Below are positions 1 through 11,013 of a stretch of DNA of 64,000 nucleotides, one piece after another. Below the pieces are notes generated by a model that did not search any database, was not told where the DNA came from, and saw only the letters and a program-made list of their open reading frames with translations. Every line of letters begins with the position of its first letter. Within the stretch, counting starts at the first letter, position 1. The position numbers were made by a program, and so were the translations under genes. The stretch comes from Nostoc sp. 'Peltigera membranacea cyanobiont' 210A (GTDB lineage Bacteria > Cyanobacteriota > Cyanobacteriia > Cyanobacteriales > Nostocaceae), in assembly GCF_002246015.1 (NCBI RefSeq), contig NZ_NOLJ01000007.1, positions 140,166-204,165 of the forward strand, in the 5' to 3' direction.

Positions 1-130
1 GCTATGCATTAGTCACATGTTTCTTAACATTGCTGTAAGTAAGTCAGGAAAAGGATTATGGAACAATGCAACATGTAGATAGTTGACAAAAGGAGGAGAA
101 TGTGAATAAGGTTAATTTGATCGGCGATCG

Positions 131-926
131 CTAAATACATATTTGACAATTCTGGTAGAGTAGTTTCCAGGTTGCAGCGATATCGTGTAATCGCTGTAAT
201 CCCCGCCAAATAGTCTTAACACCAGGTTCTCCATCACCCTTTCGACCTAAAAAGCCACCTAATATTGCAATCATTCGTACTGCTTCGCGTAAAGAAGGCG
301 GCTTTTTGGGTGGGATTGGATTTTTGTTGATAGTGGCACACAAAGACTGCCATTCATCGATTTCTAGAACAGAATCACATGGCATATCAGGGTTAAATCT
401 GGCTTCATAAGTTAGCCATAACAAACGCCACGCCACAATTGAATATGTTGCCAGTGCCATATCGATTCGCCTTGCGGTTTCAAGCTGTAATTTTTCAATT
501 CCACAACCACTTTTTAATGTGTAGTGGTAACGTTCTATCAACCAACGATATGTGTACCAGCGAACGCAACGGGCAGCCTCTTCAAAACTGTTAGCTTTAA
601 GGGTAGTAAGCAACAACCAGCTAATCGGTTTGATTCCATCTGGCGGGTTTTCTTCAAGTGCCAGAATTACCTGCAATTTTACAGGCTTCAACTGTAAACG
701 TCGGATATGGTGTAAGGGTACTTGTATCTCAAAAGTGGCTTGAAAGAGTGTTAGTTTTGCTGTCCTTGCATCACGCTCTGGGTTTTGCTTGTATGTTTCC
801 ACAGGCTTGAGGTACGCTGCTGCTTGGTTGTGCTGCCAAGTCTTCTACGATCCTTACCAGACGCTTGTTTCGTCTTGCGTCTCCTAAATCTGCCTGTTTT
901 AATTCGGATGCTGCCCATTTTTCCAT
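131..926 (-). pseudogene. IS4-family (Tn5-like) transposase with internal deletion
   Basis: The remnant is in two frames. From an ATG at 926 to a stop at 771 the frame gives an N-terminal piece of 51 residues that looks like the start of Tn5-like transposases (ADLGDARRNKRLVRIVEDLA). A second frame, 802 to 131, gives about 220 residues of the family's C-terminal half, with the Y-R-E-K signature region (YTYRWLIERYHYTLKSG) and the conserved FLGRKGDGEPG stretch. The pieces overlap where the middle of the protein, roughly 180 residues carrying the two catalytic aspartates, should be. This is therefore an internal deletion plus frameshift, and the element cannot encode active transposase. I could not define inverted repeats or target duplications. 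The family call is secure; the exact junction is not. Confidence 0.8.
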
Positions 927-1100
927 GATGCACCATTACCCTCAAATATTCTCTTCTCTCAAAAACTATACCTATCAATGCTTTTGGCATATTTTAAGTA
1001 AGTTGTATTTTTGTTGAGAAAGATGCGGGTAATGGATAGCTTTATAAGGGGGGATTAAGGGGGGTAATTCGATTTGTGTGTACACCGTTGGGTTAAATAG

Positions 1101-1127
1101 AGGGGCGGGTTTTCTGCCCCTTTTTTT
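1101..1127 (+). terminator. Intrinsic terminator with no upstream + strand gene
   Basis: AGGGGC at 1101 pairs with GCCCCT ending at 1121, and seven T residues follow. The orientation is for transcripts reading rightward, but the only gene to its left, the transposase remnant, is on the minus strand. It may end an unannotated short RNA or be left over from a gene lost when the transposon inserted. Confidence 0.6.
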
Positions 1128-1177
1128 GATCCTAGTATCGCTTGCGATAAGATCGAGAATAAATTCATGCTGTGTTT

Positions 1178-1972
1178 ATGGCAACCCAACTCAGCCAAAG
1201 CAAATCTGCAACAGAACTGGTAATCTCTTGGGAAGCCTTACCTAAGGATTTTCAACTAGAGGATGAACCAGTGGAGAATACCGGTCAGCCACTTTTGGCT
1301 GGTGCTTTGCGTGAAAGCCTAGAAATCAGTGGATTCATTCAACCCCAAATGTTGATAGCTTCAAACTTTGGTCTTTGTGCCACTATTAACGAGCAATTTA
1401 TTGCCAAAGCACCAGACTGGGTTTATGTGCCGTCGGTTAATGAAGTGGTGGCTAACCGCAAAAGTTATACACCGAATTTAGAAGGAGATATTCCGGCGAT
1501 CGCTATCGAATTTTTATCCGATACTGAGGGTGGAGAATATTCGGTCAAGCGAACTTATCCACCAGGAAAATGGTTTTTCTATGAGCAAATTTTGCAAATT
1601 CCCATCTACATAATTTTTGAACCTTATGGCGGTTTATTAGAATATTATCAACTAGAAAATAAACGCTATGAGTTAAAGCAACCTGACGAAAATGGTCGTC
1701 ATTGGATTGATGTAATGGGCTTATTTTTAGGAACTTGGCAAGGAACAAAAGAAGGTCGCACTGGTTATTGGTTGCGCTGGTGGGATCGAGATGGTAATTT
1801 GTTAGCGTGGGCTGTAGAACAGATTGAACAAGAACGTCAACGCGCCGAACAAGAACGTCAACGTGCAGAACAAGAATGCCAACGCGCTGAACAAGAACGT
1901 CAGGAAAAAGAACGACTGATTGCTTATTTGCAATCTCAGGGTATTGACCCGAATAACTTGCCCTCGTTTTAG
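1178..1972 (+). CDS. Uma2 family (DUF820) PD-(D/E)xK nuclease-fold protein
   Basis: The protein has about 264 residues. The central part matches the Uma2/DUF820 fold common in cyanobacteria: an aspartate/glutamate-rich core (DIPAIAIEFLSD, then a lysine after EYSVK), a 'WFFYEQ..QIPIYIIF' strand, and a 'GLFLGTWQG' segment. The C-terminal 50 residues form a charged coiled coil of near-identical EQERQRAEQ units, a usual tail in this family. The ATG at 1178 is preferred to the in-frame GTG six bases upstream. These proteins are predicted nucleases of unknown role, present in many copies per genome. A MITE-like repeat begins five bases after the stop codon. Confidence 0.85.
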   Translation: MATQLSQSKSATELVISWEALPKDFQLEDEPVENTGQPLLAGALRESLEISGFIQPQMLIASNFGLCATINEQFIAKAPDWVYVPSVNEVVANRKSYTPNLEGDIPAIAIEFLSDTEGGEYSVKRTYPPGKWFFYEQILQIPIYIIFEPYGGLLEYYQLENKRYELKQPDENGRHWIDVMGLFLGTWQGTKEGRTGYWLRWWDRDGNLLAWAVEQIEQERQRAEQERQRAEQECQRAEQERQEKERLIAYLQSQGIDPNNLPSF

Positions 1973-1977
1973 TAGAT

Positions 1978-2143
1978 GATATCATGTCCGCTTAATCACT
2001 TATGATATGTTATTGCGATTGGAACGGAGTGAAACGAAGGAATCACAGAGTCATTGCGATTACTTCACTCCGCTATCGCTGCGTACCCTGCGGGAACGCT
2101 AAGAGCGAACGTAATGACAAGTATTTAGTCGGACATGATATGA
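1978..2143. repeat. MITE-like element, family A, copy 1
   Basis: The ends are inverted copies of ATATCATGTCCG: the left arm reads on as CTTAATCACTTAT, and the right arm (reverse complement) as ACTAAATACTT. The same two arms bound a second element at 57638-57787 in the opposite order. The interior is unrelated between the copies and holds other palindromic repeat sequence. No protein is supported here. Confidence 0.6.
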
Positions 2144-2253
2144 TTGGTCTTTCAAGACGCGATAAATCGCGTCTCTACATCAGGGTTTTGGGCTTATATG
2201 AACTGCATTGTGCTATAGAAATCCTAAATTATTTGCAGAATAGATACCTTGTT

Positions 2254-4329
<2,076 letters not shown>

Positions 4330-4578
4330 TCATACATTTGTACTATACAAAATTTTGGCTTTTGAGCCATATCCCCCGCTACCCAATACTTGAATAGGGC
4401 GATCGCATCGCAAAACTTTGTCTCAGTAGAAAAGTGCATCTATCGACAGATGGATTTATTATTACTTAGCAACTAGCTACTGTCAGCCTTCAGTAGTCTG
4501 CTTTCTCTGAGTACTAAGTATAATTCCACGGGTAAATGCAGAGCGATCGCAAGTCAATAAATCGCTATATAAAAGAAT

Positions 4579-4607
4579 GTAGAGAGGTAGCACTGCTACA
4601 TCTCTAC
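4579..4607. repeat. Palindromic interspersed repeat next to the IS630 insertion
   Basis: GTAGAGAGGTAGCACTGC pairs with the following CTACATCTCTAC to give a 29-base near-perfect hairpin. A close relative lies at 22579-22607. The IS630 element begins eight bases further on. Apart from this repeat, the 320 bases between ligA and the insertion sequence hold nothing I can identify. Confidence 0.65.
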
Positions 4608-4614
4608 AAGGGTA

Positions 4615-5803
4615 AGCTGTTCCACATTTAAATTGCATAAATGGTAAAATAGATATATCCGTGTCTATAGCGTTATCATGCCTGCTAAAGGGTTTCTAGC
4701 TCAATCTCAAAAAGACAATTTACAAAAAGCTTTAAAAGATAGCGATCGCTCTCAATTTATACAGAGAATATTGATGTTACTTCTGATGAATGATGGAAAA
4801 ACTTATCAGGAGATAAGTGAATTTTTAGGCTGTTCATGTAGAAGTGTAGCATATTGGTGTGTTCATGGTGATCCAGACAATTTAGAAAGTCTAAAAGATG
4901 GCAGGAGAAAAGGAAATTACCAGAAAGCAACAAATGAATATATTGAATTATTAATGGAAGTTATTGACAAAGAACCAAGTGAATTAGGCTATGAATTTGG
5001 ACGATGGACAACAGCAAGATTAGCTACATATTTAGACAAAAGAACTGATATTAAGTTAAGCGGAGAACAAGTCAGGAGAATATTAAAGCAAAAAAAGTAT
5101 GCTTACCTTTGGGCAAAATACAGTCTAGAGGATAAGCAAGATCCGATAAAAAGAGAGGTCTTTAAAGAAAAACTGCTTGGATATCTAGAAGCTTCAAAGT
5201 CTTGCCCTGAAAGGTTACAAGTCTGGTTTTGGGATGAGAGTGGTTTTAGTCTCAGGGTAATTAGACGTAAAAATTGGAGCAAAAAAGGTTCGAGTAAAAA
5301 AGTAACAGGTCAGAGGAGTCGCGGGCGTGTAAATATAATGGGAGGAGTAAGATATCACGACAGCAAGAGAATGTGTTATTTCATTGAGAAAGGGAATGGT
5401 GAAATTTTTTATGCGCAGTTAAAAAAATTAAATGAATTTGTGAAAAAAGAATGGGTTTTAGCAGGAAATCTAGAATCTAATTTTTCCGAGAATGGCCCAG
5501 TAATTTTAATTATTCTGGATAACGCTAGTTACCATAAAAAGAAAGTAATTATAGAGGCAATTGAGAAAGAGTTGCCAAACATTCAACTATATTTTCTGCC
5601 GGCATATAGCCCAGATATGAATTTAGTAGAATTGGTATGGCATTCAGCTAAAGAATATGTAGCCCACAGGTTATTTAAATCAGTCGATGAACTAAAAAAT
5701 TTACTTGATAAGCTGTTAAATCAAGGAGAATTAATTATTAAATGGGGAAGAAAAATTAAGAATAAGGGTAATATTACTATTGCAACTTAAATGTGGAATA
5801 GCT
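4615..5803. mobile_element. Intact IS630-family insertion sequence
   Basis: The left end (AGCTGTTCCACATTTAAATT) and the reverse complement of the right end (AGCTATTCCACATTTAAGTT) match at 18 of 20 bases. A TA dinucleotide flanks both ends (4613-4614 and 5804-5805), as expected for IS630/Tc1-mariner transposition into TA. The single open transposase frame and well-preserved ends suggest a recent, possibly still active insertion. Confidence 0.85.
4678..5790 (+). CDS. IS630 family transposase
   Basis: The protein has 370 residues in one uninterrupted frame. An N-terminal helix-turn-helix (about residues 25-65, 'KTYQEISEFLGCSCRSVAYW') binds the ends. The DDE catalytic core is visible: D186 in WFWDES, D281 in ILDNASYH, and E318 in YSPDMNLVELVW. 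The last catalytic residue is E, with the usual spacing of about 36 after the second D. Many IS630 members need a programmed frameshift; this one does not. The stop lies 13 bases before the right inverted repeat. Codon use is A+T-rich compared with ligA and glgB on either side. Confidence 0.95.
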   Translation: MPAKGFLAQSQKDNLQKALKDSDRSQFIQRILMLLLMNDGKTYQEISEFLGCSCRSVAYWCVHGDPDNLESLKDGRRKGNYQKATNEYIELLMEVIDKEPSELGYEFGRWTTARLATYLDKRTDIKLSGEQVRRILKQKKYAYLWAKYSLEDKQDPIKREVFKEKLLGYLEASKSCPERLQVWFWDESGFSLRVIRRKNWSKKGSSKKVTGQRSRGRVNIMGGVRYHDSKRMCYFIEKGNGEIFYAQLKKLNEFVKKEWVLAGNLESNFSENGPVILIILDNASYHKKKVIIEAIEKELPNIQLYFLPAYSPDMNLVELVWHSAKEYVAHRLFKSVDELKNLLDKLLNQGELIIKWGRKIKNKGNITIAT

Positions 5804-5894
5804 TAATAACGCATATTTAATTTCAACAGAGTCTATTAGAGAACTGGGTTGAGTAGCTGTGAATAGGTGAAATTTTGTGTAGGGTGGGCATTAC

Positions 5895-6090
5895 CATTGG
5901 TGTCAACTTAAGCCGAAAACTATATCGGACAGGCGTTTTGCAAATTCCTCACGCCCTCATCCCCTAACCCCTTCTCCCAAGGGAGAAGGGGAATTGAATG
6001 TCTAGCTCCCCTCTCACCGATGGGAGAGGGGCTGGGGGTGAGGGCAAAACGTTGTCACCAAGCGGGTTTAGCGTTAAGTTGACACCTATG
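5895..6090. repeat. MITE-like element, family B, copy 1 (196 bp)
   Basis: The terminal inverted repeat is CATTGGTGTCAACTTAA on the left and TTAAGTTGACACCTATG on the right, with one mismatch. The interior holds two GC-rich hairpins of CCCCTAACCCCTTCTCCC type. A copy of identical length and near-identical sequence lies at 61997-62192 in the same orientation. The flanks GGGCATTAC and GGCATCGCC resemble each other only when shifted by one base, so any target duplication here has decayed. The element sits in the 3' flank of glgB. Confidence 0.8.
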
Positions 6091-6112
6091 GGCATCGCCC
6101 CACTCCAAATAG

Positions 6113-8404
6113 TTATCCCATTACCTCAGCAGTCTTCTTCTTATCCAACTTCAGAATCAACACACCCAAAGGTGGTAAACACAAATCCAGTGAATAAGGA
6201 CGACTGTGCAAAGACCAATCATCCGTCCATTTACCACCTAAGTTGCCCATATTACTGCCGCCATACTGACGCGCATCACTATTGAACAACTCGGTATAAA
6301 ATCCCTTTTGCGGTACACCGATACGGTAATGAGAATGGGGTTGTGGTGTAAAATTACAAACCACGATCGCAAAATCATCAGAATCCTTGTCACGACGCAT
6401 GAAGGAAACTACACTATGGCGATTGTCGCTACAATCAATCCACTCAAACCCCGGTTCAGCAAAATCCTGGGTATACAAAACTGGCTCAGAACGATAAAGA
6501 TGGTTCAACTCTTGGAAAAACGTTTTTAACTTTTGGTGGGCTTCATGCTGTAATAAATGCCACTCCAAATCTGCCCAAGCATTCCACTCACTCCACTGCC
6601 CAAACTCCATGCTCATAAACATGGTTTTCTTGCCTGGGTGAGCAAACATATAGCTAAATAAACAACGCACATTAGCTAACTTCTGCCATGTATCCCCCGG
6701 CATTTTGCCGATGATATTGCTCTTACCATGCACCACTTCATCGTGAGACAAAGCCAGCATGAAGTTCTCGCTGTGGTTGTACCACATACTAAAAGTGATA
6801 TTGTTTTGGTGGAACTGACGGAACCAAGGGTCCATGCTGAAGTAATCCAGCATATCGTGCATCCACCCCATATCCCACTTCAAGTTAAAGCCCAGTCCGC
6901 CTGTGTAGGTGGGCCAAGATACCATTGGCCAGGAAGTGGATTCTTCCGCAATTGAGAGAATACCGGGGAAATAACTAAAGATAATGTGATTTACCTGACG
7001 CAGAAAATCTGCTGCTTCTAGGTTTTCTCTGCCACCGTACTGATTGGGCAGCCATTCTCCTGGTTCGCGGCAATAGTCGTTATAGAGCATTGAGGCAACA
7101 GCATCGACACGAATCCCGTCAATGTGGTATTTATCAAACCAGAAGAGGGCATTTGCTGCTAAGAAATTACAAACTTCATGGCGACCATAGTTGAACACCA
7201 AAGTACCCCATCCTTTATGTTCGCCTTTGCGGGGGTCAGAGTGTTCGTATAGGTGGCTACCATCAAAGAAAGCTAAACCATGACCATCTTTGGGGAAGTG
7301 ACCAGGAACCCAATCTACAATTACCCCGATATCATTTTCGTGACATTTGTCAACAAAATACATGAAATCTTCGGGGCTGCCAAAACGGGAGGTAGGGGCA
7401 TAGTAACCAGTTACTTGATAACCCCAAGAACCATCAAAGGGATGCTCCGCAATGGGCAGCATTTCTATGTGGGTGTATCCTAATTCTTTGACATAAGGAA
7501 TGAGTCGGTCAGCTAGTTCCCGGTAGGTAAGGAAGCGTGCGCCCGGTTTCAGTTCCGAAACGACAACTACAGGTTCCGTTTCACCATTGGGGAGTTTAGC
7601 TGGTTCTGCACTCGAAGCGTGTAACCAAGAGCCTAAATGCACTTCGTAAACTGAAACTGGCTGAGTTAGCGGTTCAGTGCGACGCCGCTTTTCCATCCAC
7701 TCTTCATCACTCCAACTGTAAGTATCTAAATCAGTGACAATGGATGCTGTTTTTGGACGGGGTTCCTGCTGGAAACCGTAGGGATCGGATTTTTCGTAAA
7801 TGTGTCCTTCAAAATTTTTGATTTCATATTTGTAAGACTCCCCTACACCAATTTCAGGAATAAATAATTCCCAGACTCCGGTGGGGCCTTTACGCATCTG
7901 GTTTTTACGTCCATCCCAGAGATTAAAATCTCCCAACAATGAAACATTACGAGCGTTAGGTGCCCAAACGGCAAAATAAACACCTTTAACGCCGTCTATT
8001 TCCGTGGGGTGCGCTCCAAGTTTTTCATATATCCGGTGATGGTTGCCTTCACCAAACAAATGCAAGTCAAAGTCTGTCAAGCGGGGAGAACGGAAAGCGT
8101 AAGGGTCATAGATGACACGCTCATGTTCTCCTTCTTTAATCCGTAACTGGTAGTTTGCCAGTTCGGCAGTTTCAATGGTGCATTCAAAAAAGTGAGGATC
8201 GTGCACCGTTTGCATTGGGTATTCTTTACGTTGTTCAGGAAGAACGACCCATGCTGCACTTGCATTTGGTAAGTAGGCCCGCACAGCCCAGACAGTTTTG
8301 CCGTCTTGTTCTATGGGATGAGAACCTAGTATTTCAAAGGGATCGTTATGCTGATTCCAAACGATGCTGTTAACCTGTTCAGGGGCGATCGTGGTCATGG
8401 ACAT
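6113..8404 (-). CDS. glgB: 1,4-alpha-glucan branching enzyme GlgB
   Basis: GlgB introduces alpha-1,6 branches into glycogen, the main carbon store of cyanobacteria. The 763 residues show the two N-terminal carbohydrate-binding modules typical of the longer enzyme form: residues 1-115, then about 130-225 with [21 protein letters not shown]. The GH13 barrel follows. Catalytic residues visible are D434 in [10 protein letters not shown], the glutamate of SIAEEST (487/488), and the HDE triad ending at D555-E556. The C-terminal beta domain ends near 750. The ATG at 8404 is used; another ATG lies two codons in. It is a single-gene unit, with repeat-rich DNA on both sides. Confidence 0.98.
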   Translation of the reverse strand: MSMTTIAPEQVNSIVWNQHNDPFEILGSHPIEQDGKTVWAVRAYLPNASAAWVVLPEQRKEYPMQTVHDPHFFECTIETAELANYQLRIKEGEHERVIYDPYAFRSPRLTDFDLHLFGEGNHHRIYEKLGAHPTEIDGVKGVYFAVWAPNARNVSLLGDFNLWDGRKNQMRKGPTGVWELFIPEIGVGESYKYEIKNFEGHIYEKSDPYGFQQEPRPKTASIVTDLDTYSWSDEEWMEKRRRTEPLTQPVSVYEVHLGSWLHASSAEPAKLPNGETEPVVVVSELKPGARFLTYRELADRLIPYVKELGYTHIEMLPIAEHPFDGSWGYQVTGYYAPTSRFGSPEDFMYFVDKCHENDIGVIVDWVPGHFPKDGHGLAFFDGSHLYEHSDPRKGEHKGWGTLVFNYGRHEVCNFLAANALFWFDKYHIDGIRVDAVASMLYNDYCREPGEWLPNQYGGRENLEAADFLRQVNHIIFSYFPGILSIAEESTSWPMVSWPTYTGGLGFNLKWDMGWMHDMLDYFSMDPWFRQFHQNNITFSMWYNHSENFMLALSHDEVVHGKSNIIGKMPGDTWQKLANVRCLFSYMFAHPGKKTMFMSMEFGQWSEWNAWADLEWHLLQHEAHQKLKTFFQELNHLYRSEPVLYTQDFAEPGFEWIDCSDNRHSVVSFMRRDKDSDDFAIVVCNFTPQPHSHYRIGVPQKGFYTELFNSDARQYGGSNMGNLGGKWTDDWSLHSRPYSLDLCLPPLGVLILKLDKKKTAEVMG

Positions 8405-8521
8405 GAAGCTACCTAAGTGAAATAACGTGATTGACTAAATCTACTTTTTTAATATCTATATATATTCTTTACATTTATTTGCAATTTTGTCGTCACCGTT
8501 ATCCTACATCAGAATGGGGTA

Positions 8522-8703
8522 TTGAGCATGAGGCATTGGGCATAGGGCATAGGGCAAAACAGTTCCGAGCGCTGAGTAGGGAATCTTAACTTCTTTACTC
8601 AGAACTCAGCACGGGCTAAACCCTAGCTATCCGCTAACATAACTGGTCACTATTGAGGGGTATTGGGCAGAGGATGAATGACTAATGACTAATGACTAAT
8701 GAC
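8522..8703. repeat. Short tandem heptamer repeats in the glgB upstream gap
   Basis: Two short arrays are visible: GGGCATA units near 8538-8555, and AATGACT units from 8678 to 8703 (almost four copies). Such heptamers are a known feature of filamentous cyanobacterial genomes. The rest of the 300-base gap shows no gene. Confidence 0.6.
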
Positions 8704-8710
8704 GAATTTA

Positions 8711-9043
8711 TCAAAAATTTAAAAATGGAAAAAACTGGAATAAGGTTTTACGTAAGCGAAGCAAGAAAATTTGTTCTCGAATTTTGGGGTCTAGTTTTGG
8801 TGGCGGGACTTCTTGCAGCTGGGCTTGCAATTGGATATACTCAGCAGCTGTTAGGAGTCTTCCATCAATAGGCGATCGCGCTTCTATAATAATCTTTGTC
8901 CGTAATATTTCTTCTGGTGTATCTTCTGGTGGCGGTAATGCTATTGCTGCCGATCTCCAATAGCTACTTAAAACAATCGAAGTTACAGTAATTACAATTA
9001 AGCTCAGTAATTTTATAGATTTTCTCGTTTTAACTCTCCTCAT
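8711..9043 (-). CDS. Small exported protein of unknown function
   Basis: The preferred start is the internal ATG near 9043 (MRRVKTRKSIKLL), giving about 110 residues. A TTG-initiated extension to 9139 is possible but would place a signal peptide in the middle of the protein. A basic N-terminus followed by the hydrophobic run LLSLIVITVTSIVLSS is a signal peptide or anchor, with a likely cleavage near AIA-LPPP. The mature part has 'PEDTPEEILRTKIIIEARSP' and 'LTAAEYIQLQAQLQ', a pattern I associate with a conserved cyanobacterial family of no known function. The C-terminus is short, basic and aromatic. Confidence 0.65.
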   Translation of the reverse strand: MRRVKTRKSIKLLSLIVITVTSIVLSSYWRSAAIALPPPEDTPEEILRTKIIIEARSPIDGRLLTAAEYIQLQAQLQEVPPPKLDPKIREQIFLLRLRKTLFQFFPFLNF

Positions 9044-9338
9044 CTCCTGAACTACCTTCACAACGCAGGATGAAAATCTGTTTTTCCCATGCCCAAATTT
9101 TCCCAATAAAAATCTGGCAACATCAAGGGAGATTACCAAGTCTTTCCTGATACGGAATAGACTACAGGAATCCTCAAGAGCAATTGCCAGCGATCGCGAT
9201 AAATTATTTTACCCTCTCAAAACTCAGTAGTATAAGCAATTAAAAATGCCAAACGAGGGAAGTACCTGCCGACAAAATAGCTTAGATTGACTCAACTCTC
9301 TTGGACTGGTAACAAGGTTTGAACGGGTGGGAATTTCA

Positions 9339-9386
9339 GGAGGACACTTGGTAGAGGACATAACCCTCTTTACCAGTGTCCTCTAC
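9339..9386. other. Paired alternative hairpins in a 400-base gap
   Basis: GTAGAGGACA (9351-9360) is exactly complementary to TGTCCTCTAC (9377-9386). GAGGACACT, just upstream, can instead pair with AGTGTCCTC. The two stems share bases and exclude each other. No run of T follows on either strand. The rest of 9140-9545 has nothing I recognise. Confidence 0.4.
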
Positions 9387-9545
9387 TTACTGCCCTACTT
9401 AGTTGATATTTGAGCAAACTCTAGGCTCTGATAAACCAGCATAAAAATGAGGCTTTTTCGTTAACCCAATTAATTCGAGCTATGTAGTGAGGAATGCTGT
9501 CACTAAGTAGTTCTGGGTGCGATTTAAACTAAAGTTTAAGATGCC

Positions 9546-9743
9546 TTATTTAGGAGTAGCAGGAGTGGTAGCTGCGGGAGTCGCTGCGGGAGTTGCTGCG
9601 GGGGTAGTCTTACCAGGTGCATCAGTTGGTTCACCTGTAGCAGCTGGAGTAGCAGTACCAGCACCATCACCACCACCTTCACAAGCCCCAAGAATTGCAG
9701 CCAGACTTAACATTAAAGCAAAACCAAAGATTTTTGTTTTCAT
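9546..9743 (-). CDS. Small lipoprotein with Ala/Pro/Thr-rich tail
   Basis: The protein has 65 residues. A basic start (MKTK), a hydrophobic stretch and a lipobox LGAC place the lipidated cysteine at position 21, so it should be anchored to a membrane facing the periplasm. The mature 45 residues are a low-complexity linker: glycine-rich, then repeated PAAT units. There is no folded domain. Such proteins are common and poorly understood in cyanobacteria; the PAAT units could change in number by slippage. The opposite-strand frame across the same bases is a shadow. Confidence 0.75.
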   Translation of the reverse strand: MKTKIFGFALMLSLAAILGACEGGGDGAGTATPAATGEPTDAPGKTTPAATPAATPAATTPATPK

Positions 9744-10236
9744 AACTCCTCTTTCACCAATTGTGGCTAGAACAATTTTTCGCCTGTTGAATACGATACC
9801 GTATTTATTGCTTTTTTTAAATTCTGCGAGATTACATATTCAAAAAAAACAATCCTTTGGGGTATTGTTTTTGGAATTACGTATCCTGATTAGTTTCTCT
9901 TAACTCAGGAGCAAAACGAAAAATACCAACTTATTTAGCAAACGGAGCTATGATAGCAAAAAATTTTATTTTTTTCACAGAGTATTGCATCTTGCCACGT
10001 GAGGTTGCCATACTTTAGGTGCGATACAGAAAGGGTAAGCTGTCCAGTTTCTAATCGCTGATTGCAAACATTGCATATCTAGGGGATGCAAACATTGATA
10101 CAGCTACCTCTCAGAAAAGTTAAAAGGGTATAGTCTGTTATGTGTGCTTGTTGCACAGAAGGTGATTTTAACCTGAGCAAAAACAGACAATCAATCTAAA
10201 GTGCATTATTTTCCATCTAAAAAAATTTAAAAATTT

Positions 10237-10917
10237 ATGGTAGTTGCTCGTAAATCTACTGTTTCTACAAAGGGTAATTGGTTCCGGCGAGATTCTATCC
10301 TTTCTTTAGGAAGGCGACGCTCTCCGCGTATAAAGTCAGCAGCACAAAGCGCTTCTACACCAGTATCCTCTCAAAAACAACAGCGTTCCTCAAAAAAATT
10401 AGCGGTTTCTCCCACAAATGAGGCAGTTATAGCCAAATCAGGGAAACAGTTGGGTAGACAACAATTACCAAATCTCAATGAGCAGTTGAATGGGAACCAA
10501 AAGAGTCCAGGGGAAGGTTTTCTTGGGCTTCCCACAATGCCTAATTCTGGAGCTGCACCTTTGTGGTTACTGCGCTTGTATACCTTTCATCGTTATTCCT
10601 CAGTTGTGGCGTTCTTGTTAGTAGCATCGACACTTGCTGTTTATGCTTGGACAGTCTATTCTCAGGAGCTTTGGGGTCAGTCATATCGCAGACTGCAAAA
10701 CCTCCAACGTCATGAACGGCTGCTAACGACAACCAACGCGACGCTGAAAAATAAAATGGCTAATGAAGCAGAACAACCAACAGCAGGGCTGGTATCGCCA
10801 ACTCCTGAAAGAATGATTTTCTTGCCTCCAGCATCTCAGAGTCCTAAGCCAGCATCGCCTAACACAACGCCAAATTCTGAAACGCAACCGCAAACACTCT
10901 CGCCACTGGGATACTAA
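10237..10917 (+). CDS. FtsL-like bitopic protein upstream of ftsI (putative)
   Basis: The 226 residues divide into a basic, serine-rich N-terminal region (1-105), one transmembrane helix (about 121-141, SSVVAFLLVASTLAVYAWTV), a short coiled-coil-like segment (about 145-180, LQNLQRHERLL...LKNKM), and a proline/serine-rich extracytoplasmic tail. This topology, and a position 96 bases before ftsI in the same orientation, fit the divisome protein FtsL, which diverges strongly in cyanobacteria. I see no direct sequence motif that proves it, so the role is inferred from topology and context. The 330 bases upstream hold no other gene. Confidence 0.6.
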   Translation: MVVARKSTVSTKGNWFRRDSILSLGRRRSPRIKSAAQSASTPVSSQKQQRSSKKLAVSPTNEAVIAKSGKQLGRQQLPNLNEQLNGNQKSPGEGFLGLPTMPNSGAAPLWLLRLYTFHRYSSVVAFLLVASTLAVYAWTVYSQELWGQSYRRLQNLQRHERLLTTTNATLKNKMANEAEQPTAGLVSPTPERMIFLPPASQSPKPASPNTTPNSETQPQTLSPLGY

Positions 10918-11013
10918 TCTCTAAGAGTCATTTGTCATTTGTCATTAGTCATTAGGACTGAGACTTCTGGTTAATCACAAAAGGCAACAGACAAAGGACA
11001 AAGGACAAACCCA

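Noticed and set aside
751-990. 79-residue minus-strand frame over the transposase start
   Set aside because: A different frame over the same bases encodes recognisable transposase N-terminal sequence; this one is a basic low-complexity shadow.
9517-9903. 128-residue plus-strand frame over the lipoprotein gene
   Set aside because: It is the reverse of the PAAT-repeat lipoprotein, which has a proper lipobox signal; the alanine/valine/glycine repeats here are an antisense artefact.
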